A DNA stretch of 64,000 nucleotides from Caballeronia calidae (GCF_900044055.2 NZ_FCOX02000026.1:53756-117755); one strand, 5' to 3'; positions 53,306 through 61,724 are shown, counted from the first letter of the stretch. Numbers and translations are program-made. The notes: generated by a model from the letters alone, not told the origin.

Positions 53306-54607
53306 ATGAGCGCTTCCCCAGTCACGCTCGAATCCGAGAACCCGCGCGAAGCGGATGAATCATCGTTGTCGCCTTCTCAACTGTTTCTGCATCGCGACCT
53401 CAACGAAGTCCTTTTGCTGCTCGACTTCATTTCCGGCCGACAAGACGTGCACATCTGGGATATCGGCGACATCAAATATCCGGTGCGGCGCAATGGCGAG
53501 GCAAACGCGCCGAACGCGACGCTGGCGTCCATCGATATCTTGCGGCGCATCTGCGCGTTGCGTTACCCGCCGGTTGACACGCGCACCATCGAAGATCGCG
53601 CCGACGATGCGGCGTTGCTGCTCTGCATGAAGGACAAGCTCAATTCGATCGCCAGTCCTTCGAACGGTGTGATGATCGCTTACACATATATGTTTATCGA
53701 AGAGACGTCGTCCAGGACGCGGCGCGAGAAGCGCGAGGAAGAAGCGTGGAACCTCAATCAGTCGACGCGCGCCGATGTCGCAAAATCGGCCTATCCGGGG
53801 CTGATCCGCAGCGCCAAGCGCTTCCGCTCGTTTCATCGGAATGTGTCGCGCGCCGGCGCGGCGATAACTTTCCTTGCGGCAATATTGTTATGGCTCGTTG
53901 TGTATGGCGCGGAGCTGACTTCGCGCTTCGAGGACGAGAAAAAGAGCTTGGCGGAAGTGACCAATCAAATCTATGCACTCGCCGATAAGCAAAACGCCGC
54001 GCTACCCGAGGAAGAACAAAGTCACGCGAGCATCTCCGCGCGTTGCACCGACAAGCTCGACGAGCAAAGCAACCCGATGAGACTGCTTTGTAATGAATGG
54101 GCTTATCATCAGGCGCGCTATGAACAAGCCATCAGCGATGACGCGAGCTTCGCGGACAAAGGTCTTTCATCGTGGCTGACGGTGCCGTTCCCGGTTGCGC
54201 ATCCGCAATCGAAGCAGGAAAGCATTCAGTCGATCACGCTCGTCTTATCGGCGTATGCGAGCTTCGTGCTGCCCGTCATGTTCGGGCTCGTCGGGACGAT
54301 TGCATCATTTCTGCGCGATATCAGCAGCCGCATAACCAGCAGCATTCTCGCACCGCGAGATGAGACGCTCGCGATCATCCGGCTGATACTCGGCGCGATC
54401 GCCGGGCTTGCCGTCGGCTTGTTCTTCACACCGGCGTCCGTCGGGGGACAGGCGACGTCGGGCACGGGCGTGCTGACGCTGTCGGCATCGGGGATCGCAT
54501 TTCTCGCGGGCTATGGCGCGGACGGCTTCTTCCGCGTGATCGACGCGATGATCGTGCGCCTGTTCAGCTTCGATCGTCCGGATCAGAAGCAGATAGCGTC
54601 GAGGTGA
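53306..54607 (+). CDS. Unknown 433-aa membrane protein, four predicted TM helices
   Basis: A soluble N-terminal region (about 1-180) is helical. A transmembrane helix follows at about 182-202 (AAITFLAAILLWLVVYGAEL), then a periplasmic helical segment with three Cys (about 205-300). Three further hydrophobic segments lie at about 308-338, 358-378 and 385-408 (LTLSASGIAFLAGYGADGFF). No enzyme motif is recognised. Being 9 bases after the endolysin gene, it is a candidate for a holin-like, export or immunity role. It is larger than known holins, so that is speculation. Its 3' end overlaps the convergent regulator by 44 bases. Confidence 0.7.
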   Translation: MSASPVTLESENPREADESSLSPSQLFLHRDLNEVLLLLDFISGRQDVHIWDIGDIKYPVRRNGEANAPNATLASIDILRRICALRYPPVDTRTIEDRADDAALLLCMKDKLNSIASPSNGVMIAYTYMFIEETSSRTRREKREEEAWNLNQSTRADVAKSAYPGLIRSAKRFRSFHRNVSRAGAAITFLAAILLWLVVYGAELTSRFEDEKKSLAEVTNQIYALADKQNAALPEEEQSHASISARCTDKLDEQSNPMRLLCNEWAYHQARYEQAISDDASFADKGLSSWLTVPFPVAHPQSKQESIQSITLVLSAYASFVLPVMFGLVGTIASFLRDISSRITSSILAPRDETLAIIRLILGAIAGLAVGLFFTPASVGGQATSGTGVLTLSASGIAFLAGYGADGFFRVIDAMIVRLFSFDRPDQKQIASR

Positions 54608-55034
54608 TGCATCGGCTCGCGATCCACGATGTGAGCTGACGCGTCGAATGCATGCCGAGCTTATTCAGCACGTTTTGGCGATGCTTATCGACCGTGCGTG
54701 AGCTTATTTCCAAAGCACGCGCGATCTCTTTGCTCGACAGCCCGCGACAAAGCAATGCCACGACGCGCATTTCCGCGGGACTCAACAGCCGTTCGGGCAA
54801 CGATGAAACGAGAGCCTGATCGAGGATGGGCCAGAGTTGCTGACACGCGATAGACGCGGTCGTCGAAGCCGCCTTCTTGTTCTTTATTCGTGCACCGTGG
54901 CGACGCACGGTGTCGACGCTGATTCCAAGTTGAGCGGCAATGGCCTTATTGCTGATGCCGCGTGTCACCAGTTCGAGTATCTCTTCTTGCCGCGGAGTCA
55001 GCGTGCTGCTCGATCTTGGCCGTTTCGCCTTCAC
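54564..55034 (-). CDS. Small regulator with two tandem LuxR-type HTH domains
   Basis: The 156-aa product contains two GerE/LuxR-type domains and no receiver or ligand domain. HTH-1 (about 12-68) reads LTPRQEEILELVTRGISNKA, IAAQLGISVDTVRRHGARI. HTH-2 (about 84-138) reads LSPAEMRVVALLCRGLSSKE, IARALEISSRTVDKHRQNVL NKLG. A linker of about 15 residues joins them. The start is GTG 55034, since an in-frame stop lies nine codons upstream; the ribosome site is weak. Such a tandem could bind two half-sites as a monomer. It is the obvious regulator for the adjoining island. Confidence 0.82.
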   Translation of the reverse strand: MKAKRPRSSSTLTPRQEEILELVTRGISNKAIAAQLGISVDTVRRHGARIKNKKAASTTASIACQQLWPILDQALVSSLPERLLSPAEMRVVALLCRGLSSKEIARALEISSRTVDKHRQNVLNKLGMHSTRQLTSWIASRCITSTLSASDPDDRS

Positions 55035-55552
55035 CGAGTTCGTTGCCGCCAGTTTTATCTATCACGTTCAGAGCATGAATGAGCCGCCTCGCTGCGAGAA
55101 TTTCACCTCTGAGTATAGGTCGATGCGGCGTCCTACGCATATTCAATGAGATCGATAAGAGAACTGTGCGCGGCAATCGGTAGTCGTTGCGGTCGATAAA
55201 AGTCTGAACGGTCGATCGCGTTTCGATGCAGGGTCGAAACGAGAATCAACTCGACTCATCCGCTCGTATCGATTCCCGAAGACCCTGCCAAAGCGGGGCA
55301 CTATCGTAGATAAATGAATTCGTCACCGTTTCCGAAATGAACCTTGTCCGGGCAACACTGGACGCACGCATCTGTCAGCACAGGTCACGGGAGAGGTTTC
55401 GTCGTATAGCACGGAGAAGCGGTAACACAGTGCTCAAACGCGATCGGGGCGCGGGCCCGCGTCGGAAGACCGCTGTTTGGAGTACAACAGCCGATTGGAT
55501 GACTGCGCGTTGGTCTCGGCGAAAGGCGGGAACCGGCCGACTTGACCCGTTC
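55035..55552. other. Non-coding spacer at the right edge of the island
   Basis: I see no convincing gene. It contains an 8-bp inverted repeat CGTTTCGA (55219-55226) / TCGAAACG (55234-55241) with a 7-base centre. An open frame from 55337 is Arg-rich in its first part and unlike a protein. No tRNA or attachment-site duplication was recognised. Confidence 0.4.
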
Positions 55553-55642
55553 ATGCCTCGCGGGCCGCAGGTCGGGTACATTCGCGTGTTCGAGCTCGAC
55601 GCGCAGGGCCTAGCTCGTCTCCTGCCACCGAGGGTGGCTTAA
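55553..55642 (+). pseudogene. Possible N-terminal remnant of a Tn3-type resolvase/recombinase
   Basis: ATG 55553 begins MPRGPQVGYIRVFELDAQ. The GYIRV-x-x-x-D pattern is the start of serine resolvases (xxVGYVRVSxxDQN), with the nucleophilic Ser replaced by Phe and the rest lost by about 55605. The tail overlaps the amidohydrolase 3' end by 4 bases. The match is only about 12 residues, so this is tentative. Confidence 0.3.
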
Positions 55643-56775
55643 GCCAGCCGGTAGACCTTCTCCACCGTTCCTCGGAAAAGCGCCGTTCTTTCTTCAGAAC
55701 TTGCCTGCGACGTCATACGCTTGAAGGCGTTCCATCCGTTGCTGTAGGGATACGAACCTTTGTCAACGGGAAAGTTACTCTCGAACATGCAGCGGTTCGG
55801 ACCGAAGGCTTCAATGCACGTCATCATCCATGGCTTCCATGCTTCGGCCAGTTGCTTCGAGGACGGCGGTCGTTCTCCTTTCTCAAAATCAAAGCCGTTA
55901 ATTCGCATGCCCAGCCCGCCTACCTTCACGTACACGTTCGGCAACTGTGCCAACTCGCGCATCGACCGCGACCAGCTATCGAAGATCTCTTTGCGATGAT
56001 CCTGGTAGCTGGCGATTCTCACCACTCCGCCGCAGTGGTTGATGATGATTGGCGTCTCCGGATACGTCTTCGCCAGGTCGAACAATTCCGGTAACTGCGG
56101 GAAGAACAGCCACGCATCGTAAGACAAGCCTAAAGGAGCCAACTGCGAGAAACCGGCTCGATACTCCTTGTCGAGCAGCAGCCCGCGGGGCGCCGCGGTT
56201 AGCGGGTTAGCCAGCGTCGTGTCCGGGTCATAGGTCACGAGATGCCGAACGCCTCGGAACCGCCCATCGCCCGCTTGGAGCTCTGCTTCCAATACTTCAC
56301 GGACCGCGGCGCCACGGCGAAGGTTCGCGTATCCGACCATGCCCTTCGCGACCTGCGGCTTTCCCTTTTGTAGAGGTGCAGTGGCGCCTGCGACGTACTC
56401 GATTTCGCCGGCCGGTCTCAGTTCCTCGGGCCCGGACGTTCGATACCGGGTCAATGCCTGCATATACACCGATGCAGTGATGTTATGCCCGGACGTCACA
56501 TCTTCGAGATACTGGTCCAACATGTACGTCCAGCCTGGACGCTCATAGAAGTGATGGTGCGCGTCAATGATTGGCATATCGGGCTCAAGAGCCGGCTCGG
56601 TACCGGATGCCAGCCATTCGGCGCGCACGGGAAGATAATTGCTCGATGTAGACATTGTTCGCGATTCCTCCTTTGCGAAGCTTGGCCGTTGCGCCACTGC
56701 GGGAATCAGAATTGAGGCAGCAGCCGCGCGAAGGATACGACGACGATTTGAAGAACGAAGACCTTGCATGCTCAC
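55639..56775 (-). CDS. Exported amidohydrolase-2 family protein (lactonase-like)
   Basis: The 378-aa product has a twin-arginine-like leader (SNRRRILRAAAASILIPAVA). The metal-dependent TIM-barrel motifs follow: IIDAHHHFYERPG (HxH), IIINHCGG (metal/catalytic His) and CMFESNFPVDKGSYPYSN near the end. This branch includes lactonases and 2-pyrone dicarboxylate hydrolases. ATG 56775 overlaps the permease stop as ATGA and is chosen; ATG 56655 would remove the leader and give a cytosolic form. It is the last gene of the catabolic operon and probably opens a lactone or amide of the substrate. Confidence 0.82.
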   Translation of the reverse strand: MSMQGLRSSNRRRILRAAAASILIPAVAQRPSFAKEESRTMSTSSNYLPVRAEWLASGTEPALEPDMPIIDAHHHFYERPGWTYMLDQYLEDVTSGHNITASVYMQALTRYRTSGPEELRPAGEIEYVAGATAPLQKGKPQVAKGMVGYANLRRGAAVREVLEAELQAGDGRFRGVRHLVTYDPDTTLANPLTAAPRGLLLDKEYRAGFSQLAPLGLSYDAWLFFPQLPELFDLAKTYPETPIIINHCGGVVRIASYQDHRKEIFDSWSRSMRELAQLPNVYVKVGGLGMRINGFDFEKGERPPSSKQLAEAWKPWMMTCIEAFGPNRCMFESNFPVDKGSYPYSNGWNAFKRMTSQASSEERTALFRGTVEKVYRLA

Positions 56776-58079
56776 TCCCCCCGGTTGAAAGCGAAAAGCG
56801 ACAGCGTGAGCAAGGTCGTGATGCCCAGTACGACGGACAGACCAATCATTCCGGCAGAAAATGTGCCGAAGCTGTCCTTCAAATAGCCCACGAGATATGG
56901 CCCTGCAAAGCCACCGAGCGCTCCAATGGAGTTGATGAGTGCGAGCCCACCCGCCGCGGCCTGTCCAGACAGAAAGCGTGCCGGCAACGTGTAAAAGATG
57001 GTGCGCCCTGCGATGGTGCCAATGAGTGCCAGCGTGATGCCGGTCATTGCGGGAAGCAGTTGCTGGAAGTACGTGGAAACGCCGAGCGCCACCGCGCCGA
57101 TGAAAAGCCCCGCAGCCAGGTTCGCAATATGGCCGCCCCGGCGGTCAACGCGTTGAGCCCACCAAAGAAGCGCGATGGTGGCGAAGAAATACGGAACTGC
57201 CGAAATCCAGCCCGTTTCGATGACGCTCATCCCATGCGCCTTTAGCATCTGGGGCAACCAGATACCAATGCCATATGAGCCCATCGTGAAGCCGAACGAA
57301 ATCATCGCGAGGATGTACATGCGAATGTCTTTGAGCGCCGCCAGGAAGTTCTTTTTCTTCTGGCCAGCGTTGCCTTCGCGGTCGAAGGCGGCCTGAAGGG
57401 CTTGTCGCTCTTCAACCGAGAGCCATTTCGCGTCTGCCGGCTTGTCGGCGAGCATTTTCAGCACGAAGATACCAAGCACGCATGCGGGCAATCCCTCGAC
57501 GATGAACATCCACTGCCAACCTGCGAGTCCAAGGACACCATCCAGCTTCAGCAACCATGCGGAAAGCGGGCCACCAATGAAGGACGACAAGGGTGTCGAC
57601 ACGGTGAACCAGGCGAGAACGCGTGTCCGGTAGCTCGCCGGAAACCAGACAGCCAAAAAGAAGATGACGCCCGGGAAGAATCCGGCTTCGCCAATGCCCA
57701 GCAGGAGGCGGATGACGTAGAAGCTGGTTGGACCCGTTGCCAGCGCGGTCGCCGCCGCAAAGAATCCCCAGGTAATCATGATTCGCGCAAGCCACTTCCG
57801 TGCACCAAAGCGATATAGCGCAAGGTTGCTCGGCACCTCACATATGCAGTAACCGGCAAACATGATTCCAGCGCCCCAACCAAATTGCGTAGCGGTCAGG
57901 CCGAGGTCGCGGTTCATCGTCAGCGCAGCAAAGCCGACGCTGGTGCGGTCAAGGTAATTGAAGAAGTATGCAAGCGCGAGAAGTGGAATGAATCTCCACG
58001 CTGCCTTTCTGACCGCCTGTTGTTCAAGCGTAGAAATCGCCGAGCTTCCGTCGGTCATGTTCGTGGATATGGATGTCAT
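56772..58079 (-). CDS. MFS permease, ACS family, of the catabolic operon
   Basis: The 435-aa, 12-TM protein has ACS-family motifs: FIPLLALAYFFNYLDRTSVG at TM1, NLALYRFGARKWLARIMITW, RLLLGIGEAGFFPGVIFFLA and WQWMFIVEGLPACVLGI. It likely imports the organic-acid substrate degraded by the flanking enzymes. ATG 58079 with CGGAGA 8-10 bases upstream is preferred to the open frame up to 58133. It is coupled by ATGA to the amidohydrolase and follows the CoA-transferase by 75 bases. Confidence 0.88.
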   Translation of the reverse strand: MTSISTNMTDGSSAISTLEQQAVRKAAWRFIPLLALAYFFNYLDRTSVGFAALTMNRDLGLTATQFGWGAGIMFAGYCICEVPSNLALYRFGARKWLARIMITWGFFAAATALATGPTSFYVIRLLLGIGEAGFFPGVIFFLAVWFPASYRTRVLAWFTVSTPLSSFIGGPLSAWLLKLDGVLGLAGWQWMFIVEGLPACVLGIFVLKMLADKPADAKWLSVEERQALQAAFDREGNAGQKKKNFLAALKDIRMYILAMISFGFTMGSYGIGIWLPQMLKAHGMSVIETGWISAVPYFFATIALLWWAQRVDRRGGHIANLAAGLFIGAVALGVSTYFQQLLPAMTGITLALIGTIAGRTIFYTLPARFLSGQAAAGGLALINSIGALGGFAGPYLVGYLKDSFGTFSAGMIGLSVVLGITTLLTLSLFAFNRGE

Positions 58080-58154
58080 GTTTCGTCTCCGGACAAATCG
58101 CGGCCCTCCGCGGACGTTTCTCCGCAGGGCCATGTCGCTTTTTCTGCGTGGAAT

Positions 58155-59429
58155 TCAGGCGCTCGCAATCTCGTTGGCTGACGGGTCCAATGCGTCGCCC
58201 GTTTGGCGTTCGCCGCATCTAACGACGCCAGCCTCCGTCAGTTGTCTCACGTCCTCCGTCGAGTAACCGACCTCATGAAGCAGTGTTCTCGTGTCCTGTC
58301 CGAGCGACGGGGGCGCCGCGCGCAGTCGAAGACGCTCACCTCCGAGCGTCAGGGGCAGCAATGCCGTCTTGGTAGCGATGGGCTGCCCCGCGCCGCTCGC
58401 ATCCGCGGGCAAGGTGACATCGGCAAGACCACCCGTTGCGAGCAGATGCTCGTCTTCGAACAGGTCTTGGGGCCGGGTAATGGGCGCGTACGGCAGGCCG
58501 GCACGCTCGAACACCGCGCTTATCTCCGCGGCGGTGAACGCCTCCATGTGTTTGCGCAACCGAGGAAGCAACCAATCACGTGCTTGTACGCGTTGATTAT
58601 TCGTCGAGATGCGCTCGTCGGATTTCAGTTCGGCGAGGCCGAAGGCGTCACAGAAAATCCCCCACTGCGTATCCGAGACGACCGCCAGGAAAATCTGTTC
58701 GCCGTTCTTGACCGAGAAGACGTCGTAGACCGCCCATGCCGAAATCCGGCTCGGCATCGGCGCCGCTGCCTTACCCGTCACGGCAAACTGCATCATGTGC
58801 TGGGCGACCAGAAAAACGTTGTTTTCAAATAGTGCGCTCTGGACTTCTTGTCCTCGGCCGGTCCGCTCCCGCTGAGCGAGCGCAGCCATCGCTCCAATCG
58901 CACCGAACATTCCACCCATGATGTCGTTGACGCTGGTGCCGGCACGCAGCGGCCGACCTTCGGGGCCCGTCATGTATGCCAGTCCGCCCATCATTTGCAC
59001 GACTTCGTCAAGAGCGGTGCGATGATCGTACGGACCCGGCAAGAAGCCTTTGTGCGAAACATAGATGAGGCGTGGATTGAGCTTCGACAGAGCGCTATAG
59101 CCGAGCCCGAGCTTGTCCATCGTCCCGCTCTTGAAGTTCTCGCTGAACACATCTGCACCTGAGAGGAGCTTGTGCACGACTTCAACGCCGCGCGTGTCTT
59201 TCACATCGACAGCGATACTCTTCTTGTTTCGATTGAACGTGCTAAAAAAGCCCGCTCCCGAACCCCGAAGTGCGCGGGTGCTGTCCCCGTTGATGGGCTC
59301 GACCTTGATGACCTCGGCACCCAGGTCCGCGAGGACCATGCCGCACGTGGGGCCCATCACCATATGCGTCATTTCGACGACGCGAACGCCGCTGTAGGGC
59401 AGCGATTGACCGGTTTGACTTTCGCTCAT
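58155..59429 (-). CDS. CaiB/BaiF-type (class III) CoA-transferase
   Basis: The 424-aa product shows GVRVVEMTHMVMGPTCGMVL ADLGAEVIKVE, then FFSTFNRNKKSIAVDVKDT, the catalytic Asp region in YDHRTALDEVVQMMGGLAYM TGPEGRP, and GMFGAIGAMAALAQRERTGR GQEV. These enzymes transfer CoA between carboxylates via an aspartyl-CoA. Start ATG 59429 overlaps the lyase stop as ATGA. With the downstream-acting lyase it probably activates a C5-C6 hydroxy-dicarboxylate, as in itaconate/citramalate or methylglutarate catabolism; the exact substrate is inference. Confidence 0.9.
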   Translation of the reverse strand: MSESQTGQSLPYSGVRVVEMTHMVMGPTCGMVLADLGAEVIKVEPINGDSTRALRGSGAGFFSTFNRNKKSIAVDVKDTRGVEVVHKLLSGADVFSENFKSGTMDKLGLGYSALSKLNPRLIYVSHKGFLPGPYDHRTALDEVVQMMGGLAYMTGPEGRPLRAGTSVNDIMGGMFGAIGAMAALAQRERTGRGQEVQSALFENNVFLVAQHMMQFAVTGKAAAPMPSRISAWAVYDVFSVKNGEQIFLAVVSDTQWGIFCDAFGLAELKSDERISTNNQRVQARDWLLPRLRKHMEAFTAAEISAVFERAGLPYAPITRPQDLFEDEHLLATGGLADVTLPADASGAGQPIATKTALLPLTLGGERLRLRAAPPSLGQDTRTLLHEVGYSTEDVRQLTEAGVVRCGERQTGDALDPSANEIASA

Positions 59430-60403
59430 TGCGCGACTCCCAGGAGGCACCCTTCGGGTTGCGGCGCGCTCGGTGCGCGACCATCTGCATACGTGAACCC
59501 CTTTGGCAAGCCAGCGTCCTTGACGTGCCCATAGAGCGCTTCGCCGGGCAACGCCTCGGCGAGGATCGTTCGAGCTGCAATGAGCGCATCGACGTCGACG
59601 CCTGTGTCGTAGCCCATGGATTCAAGGAGAAAAACCAGGTCTTCCGTGACGATGTTGCCAGTTGCGCCCGGCGCATACGGACAGCCACCCAAACCGGCCT
59701 GACTCGCATCGATAGTCGAGACTCCTGCGTCCAGGGCAGCGACGACGTTGGCCAGACCCTGACCCCGCGTGTTGTGAAAATGAGCGCCGCCCGCCTTATC
59801 GCCGAACTCGGTCTGAAGGCGACGGAAAAGGCGCCGAACCTGCGTCGGATTGGCGTAACCGCTCGTGTCGGACAGACCAATTTCGTCGACGCCACACTCA
59901 GCCATCGCCGCACACATCCGTATCGTCTGGTCGTCTGTGACGGTGCCCGCGATGGTGCAGCCGAATGCGACTGATACGCCGGCCTCGATTTCAATGCCGG
60001 GAAATCGGGCGTCTCGCAAAGCCACGATCTCGCGCACTTCATCGATCAGTTGGGCAGTGGTCTTCCGGATGTTGGCCATCGCGTGCTCGTCCGTCACCGA
60101 AACAGGCAGCGTCACTTTATGAACACCTGCCTCAAAAGCCTTCTGGCAACCGCGCAGGTTTGGCGCGAGCACGGCTACATGCAAACCCGGGATGGAAAGC
60201 GCGTGAGCCACGACTTCCCGGATGTCAGCCATCTGCGGAAGAAGCTTCGGCGGCACGAACGAGCCGACCTCGATTTCCCGCAGCCCGGCCGCTGCCAACG
60301 CAGAAATCCACTTCAGCTTTGCGGCCGTCGGCATAACGCTTTTGATGCTCTGAAGGCCATCTCGGGGCCCTACTTCGCTAATCAGCACTTTCGAATTACT
60401 CAT
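59426..60403 (-). CDS. HMG-CoA lyase-family lyase
   Basis: The 325-aa DRE-TIM enzyme carries ISEVGPRDGLQSIK (general base/metal region), EVGSFVPPKLLPQMAD, DTSGYANP, GAHFHNTRGQGLANVVAALD and the active-site Cys loop in GLGGCPYAPGATGN. It cleaves 3-hydroxy-3-methylglutaryl-CoA or a close analogue (for example citramalyl-type CoA esters) to acetyl-CoA and a keto acid. AGGAG precedes ATG by 9 bases. It is the first gene of the operon, divergent from the IclR gene; an AGTTCT half-site lies just upstream of its ribosome site. Confidence 0.9.
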   Translation of the reverse strand: MSNSKVLISEVGPRDGLQSIKSVMPTAAKLKWISALAAAGLREIEVGSFVPPKLLPQMADIREVVAHALSIPGLHVAVLAPNLRGCQKAFEAGVHKVTLPVSVTDEHAMANIRKTTAQLIDEVREIVALRDARFPGIEIEAGVSVAFGCTIAGTVTDDQTIRMCAAMAECGVDEIGLSDTSGYANPTQVRRLFRRLQTEFGDKAGGAHFHNTRGQGLANVVAALDAGVSTIDASQAGLGGCPYAPGATGNIVTEDLVFLLESMGYDTGVDVDALIAARTILAEALPGEALYGHVKDAGLPKGFTYADGRAPSAPQPEGCLLGVAQ

Positions 60404-60439
60404 TTCGACAATCTCCTGAGTTCTATCTGTCAGACCCTC

Positions 60440-60456
60440 GTTCTATTGGAGAGAAC
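60440..60456. promoter_or_regulatory. Candidate IclR operator 1
   Basis: GTTCT (60440-60444) and AGAAC (60452-60456) are inverted copies separated by 7 bases, 37 bases upstream of the lyase start. The half-site recurs at 60419-60424 (AGTTCT) and in operator 2. Confidence 0.55.
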
Positions 60457-60513
60457 TATAGATCCATGGAAGAGCCGCGACAAGCTGGTAAACCCTCGAA
60501 CTCGTTATTTTTT

Positions 60514-60527
60514 AGAACTTGAGTTCT
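60514..60527. promoter_or_regulatory. Candidate IclR operator 2
   Basis: AGAACT-TG-AGTTCT is a perfect 6-bp inverted repeat with a 2-base centre, 47 bases before the IclR start. Together with operator 1 it spans the divergent promoters, as expected for a regulator controlling both itself and the catabolic operon. Confidence 0.7.
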
Positions 60528-60573
60528 GTCAGGCGAAACCGTACAGTAACGAGCAGATACTCTGGAGAAGAAC

Positions 60574-61374
60574 GTGGCTACAGAAGACTTACCCGCGGCA
60601 GCGGCGGCGCCGACAGAAGCAATGGACACGTCGAGCGGCGTGGCGGTTTTGGACCGCGCGTTTGCAATTTTGAATTCGTTCGGACCGACCGACGACAAGC
60701 TGACGTTGACGGAGTTGTCTCGACGAACCGGCCTCTACAAGAGCACCGTACTGCGGCTGCTGGGCGCGCTTGAGCATGGTGGATTCGTAAGGAAACTCGA
60801 CGACGGACAGTACGCGGTCGGCCATCAACCGCTGCGCCTTGCAGCCTTGTATCAGCGTTCGTTTCAGGTTGGCCCTGTGATTGAGCCTTTACTTCAGCAG
60901 ATAAGCCGAGACATTGGCGAAACCGCGTCCTTCTACGTAAGGCAGGGCGACTTTCGTCTGGTCCTTTATCGCGTCGAGCCTTCCCGAAGCGTCCGGGTCT
61001 CAATCCGCGTCGGGGAAGAGTTCGCGATTGACAAAGGTGCTTCGGGCAAAGTGTTGCTCGCGTTCACAGAAGATCAAGACCCGCGTTGGAGCGAGGTCCG
61101 CAGCCAGCTATGGGCGGTCTCTTATGGGGAGCGTGACCCGGAGACAGCATCGGTCTCAGTGCCGGTTTTCGGCGCGACCGGGGAGCTCGTGGGTGCTTTG
61201 ACGCTATCCGGGCCCAAGGGGCGATTCGACGCGCCGGAAGTGGTTACAGCCGCTCTCATCAACTTACTTGCAAATGCAAAGCGTGCGACAGTCGCTTTGG
61301 GTGGCAATGGTGCTCGATACGATGCGACCATCGCCGTGACGGGAAAGGACGGTTTCGTTATTTCAAGGTCCTGA
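60574..61374 (+). CDS. IclR-family transcriptional regulator
   Basis: The 266-aa product has an N-terminal winged HTH (about 22-85: VLDRAFAILNSFGPTDDKLT, LTELSRRTGLYKSTVLRLLG). The IclR effector-binding domain follows (RDIGETASFYVRQGDFRLVL, RVGEEFAIDKGASGKVLLAF, VSVPVFGATGELVGALTLSG). The start codon is GTG 60574, with GGAGAAG about 5 bases upstream. Divergent placement and the paired palindromes indicate control of the lyase/CoA-transferase operon by its substrate or an intermediate. Confidence 0.92.
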   Translation: MATEDLPAAAAAPTEAMDTSSGVAVLDRAFAILNSFGPTDDKLTLTELSRRTGLYKSTVLRLLGALEHGGFVRKLDDGQYAVGHQPLRLAALYQRSFQVGPVIEPLLQQISRDIGETASFYVRQGDFRLVLYRVEPSRSVRVSIRVGEEFAIDKGASGKVLLAFTEDQDPRWSEVRSQLWAVSYGERDPETASVSVPVFGATGELVGALTLSGPKGRFDAPEVVTAALINLLANAKRATVALGGNGARYDATIAVTGKDGFVISRS

Positions 61375-61451
61375 CAATGGGAGCGTATGGTCGCAGCGCG
61401 AAATCCCCATTGTGACTGACACGCTCCAGGGCCAACCGGGAGGAGACTCGA

Positions 61452-61724
61452 ATGATACGAAAGACGCTTAACGCCTCACGGCTTCAGCAAGAGGTCGACC
61501 GGCGAATCCATCGGCTGCAGGAAATCATCGAAGATGGCGTCAAGATTCGTGTACCGCGGCCCCAGCTGCAAGAGCCGGATAAAACAGGCTGCAATTGGAA
61601 AATGACTAACTTTGGCAACGCGATCGGTTTCGAGCGCGACATCGAGCGCGTATTAGTGGCCGTGCGTGCGGAATACAACCTCAGTACCGAGGTGAAAGAC
61701 ACGGGCAACCCGTTCGGGGATTAA
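61452..61724 (+). CDS. Small conserved-looking hypothetical protein
   Basis: The 90-aa product starts at ATG 61452 with GGAGGAG 8 bases upstream. It has an N-terminal amphipathic helix (LQQEVDRRIHRLQEIIEDGV) and a basic/Pro segment. The segment CNWKMTNFGNAIGFERDIER and a long C-terminal helix follow. No family recognised. It stands alone, 77 bases after iclR on the same strand; good ribosome site and even composition make it likely to be real. Confidence 0.65.
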   Translation: MIRKTLNASRLQQEVDRRIHRLQEIIEDGVKIRVPRPQLQEPDKTGCNWKMTNFGNAIGFERDIERVLVAVRAEYNLSTEVKDTGNPFGD

